From: Kiritimatiellia bacterium
GTDB lineage: Bacteria > Verrucomicrobiota > Kiritimatiellia > CAIQIC01 > Lenti-01
Length of the DNA stretch: 64,000 nucleotides
Assembly: GCA_028681135.1 (NCBI GenBank)
Contig: JAQUJC010000003.1
Coordinates: 1 to 64,000, forward strand
Direction: 5' to 3'
Part shown: positions 1 through 9,871 of the stretch, piece after piece
Numbering within the stretch: the stretch's first letter is position 1
How the letters are laid out: every line of letters starts with the position of its first letter
The notes under the pieces: model-generated
The model's input: the letters and a program-made list of their open reading frames with translations, nothing else
Databases searched by the model: none
Told to the model about the DNA's origin: nothing
Translations under genes and position numbers: made by a program

Positions 1-76
1 GGCTCACCCGGAGGGTTCGCCCTACCCAAGGCATGTGAATCCGGCTTTGGGTAGGGCGAGGCGTCCCTGCCGAGCC
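1..76. repeat. Imperfect inverted-repeat (REP/BIME-like) intergenic element; left arm 1-28, right arm 48-76
   Basis: Left arm ggctcacccggagggttcgccctaccca; right arm tgggtagggcgaggcgtccctgccgagcc, whose reverse complement begins ggctc and ends cgccctaccca. The left arm recurs identically at 44754-44781. Confidence 0.7.
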
Positions 77-137
77 GAACTGTTCTGCTCTGCAATTACG
101 GCTATAAAATAAAGTAATATGCTCTAAGCCGCGCGCA

Positions 138-617
138 TCAGGCGTCAGGCCTCACGCTCGCCGCTGGCCGCTCGACTGTCACGCGCCGGGACTCGTCTCC
201 CGCCGCCCCCTCAGCCAGGCGCACATGCCAGCAGTCCTCCGGCATCAATTCCCCCAGCCGCTCCGCCCACTCGATGGCCACCACCCCGTCGAAATGCTCC
301 AGATAGTCTTCCAGCCCCAGCCCAAAGGCATCCGCCGCGCCCCGTAGGCGATAGAGATCAATATGCGCCAATCCCCGCCGCCCCCGATATTCATTGATCA
401 ACGTAAACGTCGGACTCCCCACCGGCCGCCGCACCCCCAACGCCTTGGCCAATCCCTGCACAAAACACGTTTTCCCCGCCCCCAAATCACCATGCAGACA
501 CACCACCGCTCCATCCGGCACTTCAGCCGCCAGCCGTGCCGCCACCGCCTGCGTTTCTGCGGCCGATGTCGTCTCCATCTGCTCCGGTCCATCTGTCACA
601 GTTTCACACGTTCCCAC
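138..617 (-). CDS. tsaE: tRNA threonylcarbamoyladenosine biosynthesis ATPase TsaE
   Basis: Walker A GDLGAGKT, then SPTFTLINEY and HIDLYRL motifs typical of TsaE/YjeE. Confidence 0.92.
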   Translation of the reverse strand: MGTCETVTDGPEQMETTSAAETQAVAARLAAEVPDGAVVCLHGDLGAGKTCFVQGLAKALGVRRPVGSPTFTLINEYRGRRGLAHIDLYRLRGAADAFGLGLEDYLEHFDGVVAIEWAERLGELMPEDCWHVRLAEGAAGDESRRVTVERPAASVRPDA

Positions 618-797
618 ATTCCCGCCCCCAGCGCAATGTCCACTTGCCCCCTGAAATGTATGTCATACATGGACTTTCAGGCGGTGGGCGTGACACGTCG
701 ATGGGTGGGGTGCCGCCTTGGGGTGCGGCTGGGCGGTGATACACCGGCCCCCGGGGCTCTCTTCGGTGCTCACGGGCGGTGGCGATAAAACCGGGGA

Positions 798-3374
798 TTA
801 GTCGTCGTCGCACTCCTGGAGACGCGTCTCGTAAATCTCGGGATCGACGAGTCGTTGCTGCTCGGCCAATGGCGCCATCTCCACCTTCTTGCCCAATTTC
901 GAGTGCTTGACCCAGAACTGCGGCTTCATTTCGACGAGGGCGATGCTCTTGCAGTGCTTCATGATCCGGTCAAGCGTTCCGATATAATCGCTCAAGTAAA
1001 TGCCCGCGATCGGCGTAATCAACCGTTGGGACACCTTGTCAACATACAGCGCGCGCGTACGTTGGCTGGTCTTGATGTAGTCTTCCCGGATTTGCAAAAT
1101 CTGCTGAGCCGCCGCCTGGAAGTCCTTCTGATCCGGGTCAAGCGAATCAATAATCATCTTGAAAAGACGAAACGCGGTTTCATAGAGCTGGAAGAGCATA
1201 TCGAACGATTCCGGATCCACAATGGCCTCGGGAATCTTTTGCCGACGCAGGGACAAATCGCAGATTGTATCGATGTGATCGCCAATGCGTTCAAGGTCGG
1301 ACATGCAACGGTCGATATATTGGATGAGCACGGCCTGGCGCTTGGAGAGATAGCGCTTGGTGAGATTGCCTAAGTAGTTTTTTACCGCCAGCTTGATTTC
1401 GTTGATCGCCTTTTCATTCAGCTTGATGGTGTGGACCTCCTGCGTTGTGTGCGCGAACAGAATGGTCTGGCCAGCAAGGCGCTGACTCACGGCACAAATA
1501 CGGGCGACGCGTTGGAGTTCACGGATGCTGGCATAGATGGCCTTCTCAGGATAATCCAGCAAATCGGGAAGGAGATAGGAGGGTTCAGGGGGCGGGGTTC
1601 GGGAGGGCACAACCTTGCGGATGAACCGAGCGTAAATGGGCACAATTGGCATGAAGACACAGCAGTTTTGGATCATGAGGAGGGTGTGGGTGTTGGCAAT
1701 CTGCCGCACCACATCGGGCGAGGTGGCCGCAAAGAGCGGAATCCATAGCGGCGCGAGTAAAATGGAGACAATTGCATTGAAGACATTGGTCAGCAAATTC
1801 GCCACTGCGGCACGGCGCGCCTCGATGCTGGCACCAATCGACCCCAGCAAGGCCGTGGCGCACGTGCCAATCTGCGCACCGATCACAATGGGATACACCT
1901 GCCAGAGCGAGTCGAACACGCCCGCCGTTGTCAGCGCAAAGCTCATGCCGATGGTCGCCCCGCTGCTTTGAATAATGGCGGTCAAGCCAAAGGCGAGCCC
2001 GGCACCCAGCAGGCGCCCGGAGAAGGTGTGGCCGTCAATGCCCACCATGAATTGCCGAAGTAAATCGCGATGCGGGGCTATGGCATCACTCATGGTTTTC
2101 ATGCCCAGAAACAACAGGCCAAACCCGATCAGGACGCGCCCCATCGCCTTGGCCCGCGGGTTGGGAATCGCCATTTGGGTGATGATGCCGATGGCAATGA
2201 CCGTAAAGCAGTAGTCCGTTAAGCGGAAGGACACCAGTTGCATGGACAAGGAGGTGCCGAGATTGGTCCCCAGCATCGGCGCAATCGCCTGCGGCAAACT
2301 CATCAGCCCCGCATTGATAAAGCCCACCAGCATCACGGAGGCCGCCGAGGAGTGAATCAAGGCCCCCATCGTTGTGCCAAGCGCCAATCCCGAAAATCGA
2401 TTGGTGGTGGCCTTGGACAACATCGTCCGCAAGCCATTCCCTGCCACAATGCGCAGGCTTTCGGACATGATATTCATGCCAAAAATAAACAGGCCCAGGC
2501 CGCCCAGAACCTGGAAGACCAAGAAAAACAGTTGTTGGGGTCCCAGGCGGCCCAGATCGGCCGATACAAAGCCGATCGATTTTACGATATCCTGCCCGCC
2601 CGCGGCTCCCACAAACCGGATAAAGCGTTCGGTTGCCGGGTGACAGGGTTCAACGCGGGAATACAGCAGGATGGGTTCCACATAGGGGTATAAGCCTTCA
2701 CGCACGGTGGCATCGCTAGGGGAGACCCCGTTAACAGACAGAGGATTCAGGTCGGGACGGCTCATGAAATTCATGCCGACATACCCGATGGCATTGGGGT
2801 GGGCGGCGAGGTCGTCCGCTAAAGCCGCATAATTGGCAAAGGTGCGAGCTGAACGCGTATAGGCACTGTTGCCCATGGCCAGCCGCCGGAATCCCAGATG
2901 GGTACCACCCGTCGCATCTCGAATGAGCACCTCGATGCGGCGGTCAGGGCCCCCCACCTGTTTCCAGTTCTGGATTCGCCCGGTAAAGATATCGCGAATG
3001 GCGTGATCCGAGAGATTCTTCAGCGGGTTTTGCGCGTTGACGACCACGGCCACGCCATAATAGCCGCCGATGGCCGACTTCAGGGCAATACCGCGGGAGC
3101 GGGCAATACGCAGCTCATCGTCATTGAACAAGCGCGACGAAACGGCGATGTCGCTGGTGTCCTCTAACAAGGCCGCAATCCCCGAGGTCGAACCCAGTCG
3201 GCTCAGTTCAACGTCGACCGTTGGCTCCTCCTCCTGGAATGCCGCGATCAGCCGCGGGCCCAGTTCTTCGCCAAACGTATCGGAGCCCCGAATCAACAGC
3301 CGGTCGTCGGCATGGGCGACAACCGCCGCCATAATCCAAAAGCCCGCCACAATCCATTTGATCTGTTTTTTCAT
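798..3374 (-). CDS. Fusion protein: PstS-like phosphate-binding domain + Na/Pi cotransporter (NptA-like) + C-terminal PhoU-like domain
   Basis: N-terminal signal peptide and PBP-like segment (IRGSDTFGEELGPRLIAAF, GGTHLGFRR, IGYVG); then Na/Pi cotransporter motifs (GLFIFGMNIMSESL, ALIHSSAASVMLVGF, TAIIQSSGATIGMSFAL); then a helical PhoU-like C-terminus. Confidence 0.85.
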   Translation of the reverse strand: MKKQIKWIVAGFWIMAAVVAHADDRLLIRGSDTFGEELGPRLIAAFQEEEPTVDVELSRLGSTSGIAALLEDTSDIAVSSRLFNDDELRIARSRGIALKSAIGGYYGVAVVVNAQNPLKNLSDHAIRDIFTGRIQNWKQVGGPDRRIEVLIRDATGGTHLGFRRLAMGNSAYTRSARTFANYAALADDLAAHPNAIGYVGMNFMSRPDLNPLSVNGVSPSDATVREGLYPYVEPILLYSRVEPCHPATERFIRFVGAAGGQDIVKSIGFVSADLGRLGPQQLFFLVFQVLGGLGLFIFGMNIMSESLRIVAGNGLRTMLSKATTNRFSGLALGTTMGALIHSSAASVMLVGFINAGLMSLPQAIAPMLGTNLGTSLSMQLVSFRLTDYCFTVIAIGIITQMAIPNPRAKAMGRVLIGFGLLFLGMKTMSDAIAPHRDLLRQFMVGIDGHTFSGRLLGAGLAFGLTAIIQSSGATIGMSFALTTAGVFDSLWQVYPIVIGAQIGTCATALLGSIGASIEARRAAVANLLTNVFNAIVSILLAPLWIPLFAATSPDVVRQIANTHTLLMIQNCCVFMPIVPIYARFIRKVVPSRTPPPEPSYLLPDLLDYPEKAIYASIRELQRVARICAVSQRLAGQTILFAHTTQEVHTIKLNEKAINEIKLAVKNYLGNLTKRYLSKRQAVLIQYIDRCMSDLERIGDHIDTICDLSLRRQKIPEAIVDPESFDMLFQLYETAFRLFKMIIDSLDPDQKDFQAAAQQILQIREDYIKTSQRTRALYVDKVSQRLITPIAGIYLSDYIGTLDRIMKHCKSIALVEMKPQFWVKHSKLGKKVEMAPLAEQQRLVDPEIYETRLQECDDD

Positions 3375-3388
3375 AGTCTCCGGCGGGG

Positions 3389-5149
3389 TTACATGGGGAA
3401 GTCAGCGCCGTAAGGTAACGGCACGTTATGACGGAGGGATAAGTCGCGAATTTTGCGTAACGTATCGTCGCGGCCGCTGGCGAGATGGTCATTGATCAGG
3501 GTATAGATTTTCTGGGCGACCCATTCGCGGCGAATGCCCTCGCCACCATCTTCCGCCGCGGACAAATCCAGAGCAAACACCATGTCACGCCGAGCGGCCC
3601 CGGAGTCGCCAATGACGTGCAGCACAGCCGTTTTTTGTCCCAGGGGGGCGCGGCCCACCAACCGGAGCGGGCGATCAAGAAATAGATGCGTCAGTGTGCC
3701 GGGATACACTTCCGCCTCGGAATCGCTGGAAAACCGATAGGTGAGATTCGCCAGAACGGGCCGCGACAGTTCACGCGCGGCGCGTTGGACCGTGGCGGGG
3801 ATGTGCTCGCGCAACGGCATCAGCCACGACCCGCCGCGGTTATTGTGGCCCAACAAGTCGAGCAGGAAGGTATTGACGCGCGCGCCCGCGCCGACCGTAA
3901 ACACCGATACGCGCCCATTATTGAGACGGCTAAAGCGCGCGATGATGTCGGAACTATCCACCGCCCCCATGGTGGGACGTCCGTCGGTCATCAGCACGGC
4001 AATCATGGGCCGTCCGCTGGGTTGATGGAGCTTCAGCAGCCGCTGGAGGGGCGTGAACAGATCGGTTTGACCACGGGCCCGCATGGCATCGGTGAACTGC
4101 ACCGCCTCGGCGAGTGCATCGGCCGTGACCGGTGCCCAGTCATCAAAACACAGGGTCGGGGCATCGCTATAGCGCATCAGATTGACACGGTCGGCGGTGG
4201 TTAGCGTCCGAAGATAGCCAACAATGCCCTCTTTGAAAAAATCGAGCTTCGTGCGAGTGATGCTTTCGGAACAATCTTGAATCAAGAGGATATCCTTCGG
4301 CAGCACCGGCAGCCCTTCCATGCCGGCGCGGGAGATGGCGAGTTCAAAATACAGCGCGTCTTCTTCGGTGGCCGGGTAGGTCGTGACCTCGACGGCCAGC
4401 AACTGCTCGATCGGCTCGACATCTGTAACGTCGGCCGGGGTTTCATCGAGCACCTTGCCCTGTTCACGAATGCGCTCGGCCTCGGAGAAATCGTCCTGTT
4501 GAGCGGCCGCGATCATGGCGGCGGCCGGCGGCGCCGCATGAGTCAGCACCGACAGCGGCCGCACGGCGGCAGCCGCTGAACCATCGGCAGCCGCGGCCGC
4601 CGCCGCAGCGGCAATGGCCTCGGAATCCGCCGGCAGGGTGATGTCAGGCGCACCATCCAACCGCGGCAGAGCCGGCACCACGCGCCGCGGGAGTGCCTGA
4701 AGTTCGACGGCGGCGGTCTGCTGCTCGATCTGCAGTATTTCCTGGCGCCAATCCATGGTCGGCCAATCTGTCTCGGGCTGTGGGGGGGGGGCCTCCGCAG
4801 GGCCCGGCGCCACAAAGGCGGTCGCGTCGGCACCCGCACGCAGATTCTCGAGCAAACTTTTCTGGAGCGATTCGACCTCGGCAAAGGCCTCGGGATTTTC
4901 GGGGCGGAAGGCTTCGGGTTGGATAAAGCGGGACAGATCGGGGGCGGGTCGGACCTCGTCCATAACCAAGGGACGCGTCGGATTCAGATCGGCCCCTCGG
5001 AAACGCTCGACCGGGAAGATCGGCAACCCGGCAAGCAACAGACCATGCAGCGCCAGAGAAATAACCAGCGCCACCCCGAAGAGGGTGGCGCGGGCCCAGG
5101 CCTGACGCGCCTCCCGACTGGCACGCCTATTTCGATCCATCACGCTCAT
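3389..5149 (-). CDS. VWA-domain protein with N-terminal transmembrane helix
   Basis: MIDAS-like DCSES with downstream TDLFTPL and TDGRP; hydrophobic N-terminal segment; Ala-rich linker. Confidence 0.8.
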   Translation of the reverse strand: MSVMDRNRRASREARQAWARATLFGVALVISLALHGLLLAGLPIFPVERFRGADLNPTRPLVMDEVRPAPDLSRFIQPEAFRPENPEAFAEVESLQKSLLENLRAGADATAFVAPGPAEAPPPQPETDWPTMDWRQEILQIEQQTAAVELQALPRRVVPALPRLDGAPDITLPADSEAIAAAAAAAAADGSAAAAVRPLSVLTHAAPPAAAMIAAAQQDDFSEAERIREQGKVLDETPADVTDVEPIEQLLAVEVTTYPATEEDALYFELAISRAGMEGLPVLPKDILLIQDCSESITRTKLDFFKEGIVGYLRTLTTADRVNLMRYSDAPTLCFDDWAPVTADALAEAVQFTDAMRARGQTDLFTPLQRLLKLHQPSGRPMIAVLMTDGRPTMGAVDSSDIIARFSRLNNGRVSVFTVGAGARVNTFLLDLLGHNNRGGSWLMPLREHIPATVQRAARELSRPVLANLTYRFSSDSEAEVYPGTLTHLFLDRPLRLVGRAPLGQKTAVLHVIGDSGAARRDMVFALDLSAAEDGGEGIRREWVAQKIYTLINDHLASGRDDTLRKIRDLSLRHNVPLPYGADFPM

Positions 5150-5156
5150 GGATGCA

Positions 5157-7073
5157 TTATCCCTGCAATGTCATCAAAAATTCAAGGTTGTTCTTTGTTT
5201 TCTTGAGACGACCAATCAACAATTCCATCGCCTCGACCGCCGGGACCCCATTGAGGGCCTTGCGTAGAATCCAGACGCGGCTCAGTTCGTCCTTGTGCAT
5301 CAACAGCTCTTCCTTGCGGGTGCCGGACTTTTCGATATTGATGGCGGGGAAGATGCGCTTATCCACGAGATAGCGATCGAGGCAGATTTCCATATTCCCG
5401 GTGCCTTTGAACTCCTCGAAGATCACTTCATCCATGCGGCTGCCGGTATCGACCAGGGCCGTGGCAATGATGGTCAGGCTGCCGCCGCCCTCGATGTTGC
5501 GCGCCGCGCCAAAAAAGCGCTTAGGTTTGTGCAGCGCATTGGCATCGACACCGCCGGAGAGGATTTTGCCGCTATGGGGCTGGAGGGTGTTGTAGGCCCG
5601 CGCCAGACGGGTGATCGAGTCGAGCAGGATCACCACATGATGGCCAGCCTCGACCTGGCGCTTGGCCATTTCGATAACCAGATCGGCGATCTGGACATGG
5701 CGCTCGGGCGGCTCATCAAAGGTCGAGGCCACCACTTCGGCCTGGGTCGTGCGCTCCATGTCGGTCACTTCCTCGGGACGTTCGTCGATCAGCAGGATCA
5801 TCAACTTCACCTCGGGATTATTTTCCGAGATGCTGTTGGCCATCATCTGCATCAGGACGGTTTTACCGGTCCGCGGCGGCGCAACGATCAGGCCGCGCTG
5901 GCCCTTGCCAATCGGCGTGAGGATGTCCATCACCCGCATATTGATATTGTTCTTACTTTTCGTTTCCAGCACCAGGCGCTCATCGGGAAAGAGCGGGGTC
6001 AGGTTTTCGAAGGGAATCTTGCCCCGCTGGCCTTCGGGGGGGCCATCGTTGATCGTAATGACCCGCTTCAAAGCAAAGAATCGTTCCTTGTCCTTGGGCG
6101 AGCGGATTTCGCCTTCGACCAGGTCACCGGTGCGCAGGGCAAAGCGGCGCACTTGCGACGGCGAGACATAGATGTCGTCCGGACACGGCAGATAGTTGTT
6201 GTTCGGCGAACGCAAGAAGCCGAAGTTGTCGGGCAGAATCTCGAGGATTCCGCGAACGAACATCGTGCCATTACAGCGCGCATTGGCCTTGAGGATTTCG
6301 AAGATCAGCTCATGTTTTTTGAGCGCGCCGAGTTCCACCAGTTTATAGACGTCGGCCAATTCCTTAAGTTGCGGCACGGTGAGTTGCTGCAACTCATTGA
6401 GCTTAAGCACGCGGGCGAGTTTGGCGCGTTCGGCGGCCGCGGCCTCGGCGGCGGCACGTGCCGCGGCCTGCTGGGCAGCGCGGGCCTCCTCTTCTTCCGG
6501 CGTCAGGGGTACACGCGGGGGACGGTTTTGCTGCTGCCCGCCGTGACGACGGTCGCGATTGCGATCGAAGCGCCGGTCAGAGCGTCCGCCTTGGGTCTGG
6601 TTCCGTGGTCGGCGGCTGGGGCCATTCTGCGGCCTACGTTCACCCGTCTGCTCCTGCTCCTCCTGCGGCGGCGAGGAAGACGGCGGCGCCGGATTTTTTT
6701 CGACGGGCGGGGTCTCCTTGTCGCCGGATGCAGCAGGCGGCGTGTCGTGGGCGCGAGCCTCGGCAGGCGGGGTGTTCTTGTCGCTGGGTGTGGCGGCTGG
6801 TGGTGCCGCGGGTGCCTTGTCGCTCGTTTCTGCGGGCGTCGCCTTTGCCGCCGGGGCCTTCTGGGCCGGCTTGGCATTGGCGCCCGGATGGTATTCCTCG
6901 CCATCGGCGATGGTGGTCTCCAGCAAGGACGCCGGCAGCGGCATGGGGTCCTTGCGCTTCGGGGCCTCGTCGTCGCGCGTCTTGCGTGGACGGCCGCGAC
7001 GCGCACCGGTTTTGGCCGCGGGTTTCGCGGGGGATTGACGGGGTTTACGCGCTGGTTTGGGATCAGTGGCCAT
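5157..7073 (-). CDS. rho: Transcription termination factor Rho with long disordered N-terminal extension
   Basis: [53 protein letters not shown]; about 200 aa of Ala/Pro/Lys/Glu/Arg-rich N-terminal sequence. Confidence 0.96.
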   Translation of the reverse strand: MATDPKPARKPRQSPAKPAAKTGARRGRPRKTRDDEAPKRKDPMPLPASLLETTIADGEEYHPGANAKPAQKAPAAKATPAETSDKAPAAPPAATPSDKNTPPAEARAHDTPPAASGDKETPPVEKNPAPPSSSPPQEEQEQTGERRPQNGPSRRPRNQTQGGRSDRRFDRNRDRRHGGQQQNRPPRVPLTPEEEEARAAQQAAARAAAEAAAAERAKLARVLKLNELQQLTVPQLKELADVYKLVELGALKKHELIFEILKANARCNGTMFVRGILEILPDNFGFLRSPNNNYLPCPDDIYVSPSQVRRFALRTGDLVEGEIRSPKDKERFFALKRVITINDGPPEGQRGKIPFENLTPLFPDERLVLETKSKNNINMRVMDILTPIGKGQRGLIVAPPRTGKTVLMQMMANSISENNPEVKLMILLIDERPEEVTDMERTTQAEVVASTFDEPPERHVQIADLVIEMAKRQVEAGHHVVILLDSITRLARAYNTLQPHSGKILSGGVDANALHKPKRFFGAARNIEGGGSLTIIATALVDTGSRMDEVIFEEFKGTGNMEICLDRYLVDKRIFPAINIEKSGTRKEELLMHKDELSRVWILRKALNGVPAVEAMELLIGRLKKTKNNLEFLMTLQG

Positions 7074-7075
7074 CT

Positions 7076-7690
7076 TCAGTCTCCTTGTTCTAGCCTATCG
7101 TTCATATCGTTCCAGACGGCCCGGCACCGTGTTTCGAGTTCGGCCAGGCTGTCGTTATTGTCAATAACGTGGTCGGCACGCGCACATTTTTCGTGCACCG
7201 GCCACTGGCTGGCGATCCGCGCCTGCGCCTCTTCCGGCGTCAGGCCGCGTTGCGCGAGCCGTTTCCTCATGGTCGCATCGCTGGAAGCGACGCAAATTAT
7301 CTCGTCCCAGTCCTCGGTCAGGCCCGCCTCGAACAGCAGCGGGATAACCGCCACACCGAGGCGGCCCGCACGGCGGACCTCCGCGGCCCAGTCGCGCATC
7401 TGCCGGATAACAGCCGGATGCACCAGGGCCTCCAGGCGCTGGCGCGCCGCCGGGTCGCCAAAGACAATCCGCCCGAGGCGAGTGCGGTCGATGCCGCCAT
7501 CGGCCGCCAGCACCTCCGGACCAAAGGCCTCCGCTACGGCCTGAACACATGCGCCATCGGGTGCCAGCAGGCGGTGGACCACGTCGTCGGCATCCAGCGT
7601 CTCTGCGCCCCACTGCCGCCACCAGTGCGCAACCGCACTTTTACCGCAAGCGATTCCGCCTGTCAGGGCGATGCAACGTCCCGGGTTCAT
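7076..7690 (-). CDS. coaE: Dephospho-CoA kinase
   Basis: [45 protein letters not shown] at 7690. The supplied longer ORF (to 8326) reads out of frame through the upstream gene. Confidence 0.92.
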   Translation of the reverse strand: MNPGRCIALTGGIACGKSAVAHWWRQWGAETLDADDVVHRLLAPDGACVQAVAEAFGPEVLAADGGIDRTRLGRIVFGDPAARQRLEALVHPAVIRQMRDWAAEVRRAGRLGVAVIPLLFEAGLTEDWDEIICVASSDATMRKRLAQRGLTPEEAQARIASQWPVHEKCARADHVIDNNDSLAELETRCRAVWNDMNDRLEQGD

Positions 7691-7703
7691 CTGCACGCCA
7701 CCG

Positions 7704-9827
7704 TCACCATGGATCGGCCGGTGCCAGCGGCGATGCCTCTGCGATGGCCTGGCCGACTTTGTCATCCTGGAAGCCGACCTCGCCCAGCCCCAGCGTAATG
7801 CGCAAGACCTCCTGCGCCTCTTCATTGCCGTCATCCATGCGCAAGGCATGAGCGGCCTTCCATTGCGCGACGTCAACATCGCCTTGTTCGAGCGCCGCCC
7901 GGGCCTGTTCGGCGCGCGTCTGCGCCAGCCGGGCCGCGATGGGACTATGCCGCAACCGGAAGACGCGGAACTTCCGATTGGCAAACTGCGGCGTAAAATA
8001 CTGCAACTCCTCGGGGCGCTGTTCGAAGAGCCGGGCGGCGGCATTTGTCGGCGGGTCCAATGCCGCGACCATATAGCGCATTTGATAGCCCGGCTGCCGC
8101 TCCGAGAATTCGCCCATGGAATAGACATATACGGTCGCCCCTTGCGATTCCATCCAGGAGCGGAACTCGGCTTCGTCGCCGGTAAAGAGCGCTTCGCCAT
8201 AGGCGCGGACTTTGGCACGAATGGTGGCCGATTCAAATTTAGGATGCAGCACAACGGGACAACCGCCATAGGCGGCAATCGACGCGCTGATGCCAAAATT
8301 GGCCAGCACGGGTTCCGGGGCAACATACGTTTTTAAGTGTGTCATCAATTCTTCGGTTTCTGCGGCATAGACATTGGGGCGGCCCCAGTAGAGCGGACCC
8401 TCCCAGCTCGGGGCATCGGGCGTTTCCACCTTGGGACGTTCCAGGCGGATGGGCCCCCACCACGGCTGGCTGGCTTCCACCACCCAGCCCGCCGCCAGCA
8501 GGGCGACGGCCCAGGGACGCCAGCGCCGGGCCTCCGGGGCCGCCAGACATCCGACGCACAGCCCGAGCCATCCGCAAGCAAATACCGCCACCCACACATG
8601 AAAGCGGAAAAACAGGATAAAGGCCGCCACCGATGCCAACAGGAAAAATAGAAGCGGTGGAAAAGCGGGAGACGCGCGCCGATGACGAACGTTGAGCCGC
8701 ATCCAAGCAAAAGTCGCAGCCGCCGTCAACCCTAAAAGCGCGGGGAACCACTGCCAGGCCATCCGCCAGGTGGTGGAATGCAGCGCGGGCACCCACAGGA
8801 TGCGCTGATCGAAGGTCAAGCACGCGGGATCGACGGGGCGAATAGTGAGATAGCGCAGTTTAGCCCAGACCAACGCCGCGAAATGGCTGTACGCCGGCAG
8901 ATAGAACCGGGACAACGCCAGCACCGCCGCCACAGGCACGGCACCCAGGATGAGGCGGGTGGCGCGGCGCTGGCGCTGAGCCACCGGGGAGCCAGCCAGC
9001 AGCATCCCCCACCCCAGCCCCATCACTGGCGAGAGCAGGAATCCGTGCGCCCGCAAGTAGGGATTGCGCAGGCCCGCCGCCAGCAGCACGGCCACCATCG
9101 GAATAGCGCGTGTCCAAAGGTCCGCTTTGGACAGGCGACCCCGCAGGGCCTGGACCAGCCCCCACGCCATATATAACCCCAGATAAAACTGTACCAAATC
9201 CCAGGTGACCAGCGCCAGCGCCGCCAGCAGCGCCGCCCCGACGCCCGCCAGCAGGCGCGCGCGCGGCGACCCCGCACGATAGCGGCCCCAGGCATCCAGC
9301 GCCAGATGCGCTAGCAAAAAGGGCAAGGCATTGTTTTCGTGCGAGAGTTCCTGGCCGGTGGAGCGGGCCACGGCCGAAATTGCCCCTCCATAAAAAGCCG
9401 CCCCCCAAAAACCGCCCGCCCCCCCCCCCCCCATCCATTTGACCCACACGAACATCGCCGGAATGGTCAGACAGAACCACAGCAGATGCAGCCACCGGAT
9501 TTTCTCCGCCAGATTCAACAGGCCCGGCCAACGGCGGGACACCTCGGCCAGGACGGTTTCCGCGCCAAGGGTGTCGGTGGCGCGCGCGTCCACGCCGTCG
9601 GGATACTCGATGCCGCGATCCATGCGCGGCACCTCGCCATCGCGATAGGCCATCTGAATGCGTCGGAATGCCAGGGCGCTTTCGAGAGAAAACGGAATCG
9701 AGCGATCACTCGTCAACTGGCGCTGCGCATTCAGCACATGGCGGCGTGTGGCCACCGCACCGATAAACAGCAGCAGCAGCAGCAGCAACTGCAACGCGAT
9801 TCGCCAACATGGACTTAGACGGGGCAT
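7704..9827 (-). CDS. Polytopic membrane protein, GT-C-fold (STT3/Dpy19-like) glycosyltransferase candidate
   Basis: Many hydrophobic helices; N-terminal ESALAFRRIQMAYRDGEVPRMDRGIEYPDGVD resembles the first loop of STT3/Dpy19-type proteins; soluble C-terminal domain. Confidence 0.55.
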   Translation of the reverse strand: MPRLSPCWRIALQLLLLLLLFIGAVATRRHVLNAQRQLTSDRSIPFSLESALAFRRIQMAYRDGEVPRMDRGIEYPDGVDARATDTLGAETVLAEVSRRWPGLLNLAEKIRWLHLLWFCLTIPAMFVWVKWMGGGGAGGFWGAAFYGGAISAVARSTGQELSHENNALPFLLAHLALDAWGRYRAGSPRARLLAGVGAALLAALALVTWDLVQFYLGLYMAWGLVQALRGRLSKADLWTRAIPMVAVLLAAGLRNPYLRAHGFLLSPVMGLGWGMLLAGSPVAQRQRRATRLILGAVPVAAVLALSRFYLPAYSHFAALVWAKLRYLTIRPVDPACLTFDQRILWVPALHSTTWRMAWQWFPALLGLTAAATFAWMRLNVRHRRASPAFPPLLFFLLASVAAFILFFRFHVWVAVFACGWLGLCVGCLAAPEARRWRPWAVALLAAGWVVEASQPWWGPIRLERPKVETPDAPSWEGPLYWGRPNVYAAETEELMTHLKTYVAPEPVLANFGISASIAAYGGCPVVLHPKFESATIRAKVRAYGEALFTGDEAEFRSWMESQGATVYVYSMGEFSERQPGYQMRYMVAALDPPTNAAARLFEQRPEELQYFTPQFANRKFRVFRLRHSPIAARLAQTRAEQARAALEQGDVDVAQWKAAHALRMDDGNEEAQEVLRITLGLGEVGFQDDKVGQAIAEASPLAPADPW

Positions 9828-9871
9828 GGGTCAGGAGACAGAAGACAGGCGGCCAATCATCGGGTGATATC

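Noticed and set aside
5295-7544. 749-aa plus-strand ORF
   Set aside because: Antisense to rho and coaE, which have unmistakable motifs; low-complexity His/Arg/Gly translation typical of GC-rich antisense frames
7691-8326. N-terminal 200 aa of the 416-aa ORF 7076-8326
   Set aside because: Overlaps the coding region of 7704-9827 in another frame; CoaE homology starts exactly at ATG 7690
9771-9790. cagcagcag trinucleotide tract
   Set aside because: Encodes poly-Leu of a signal/TM helix on the minus strand; a similar tract at 62161-62180 has the same explanation
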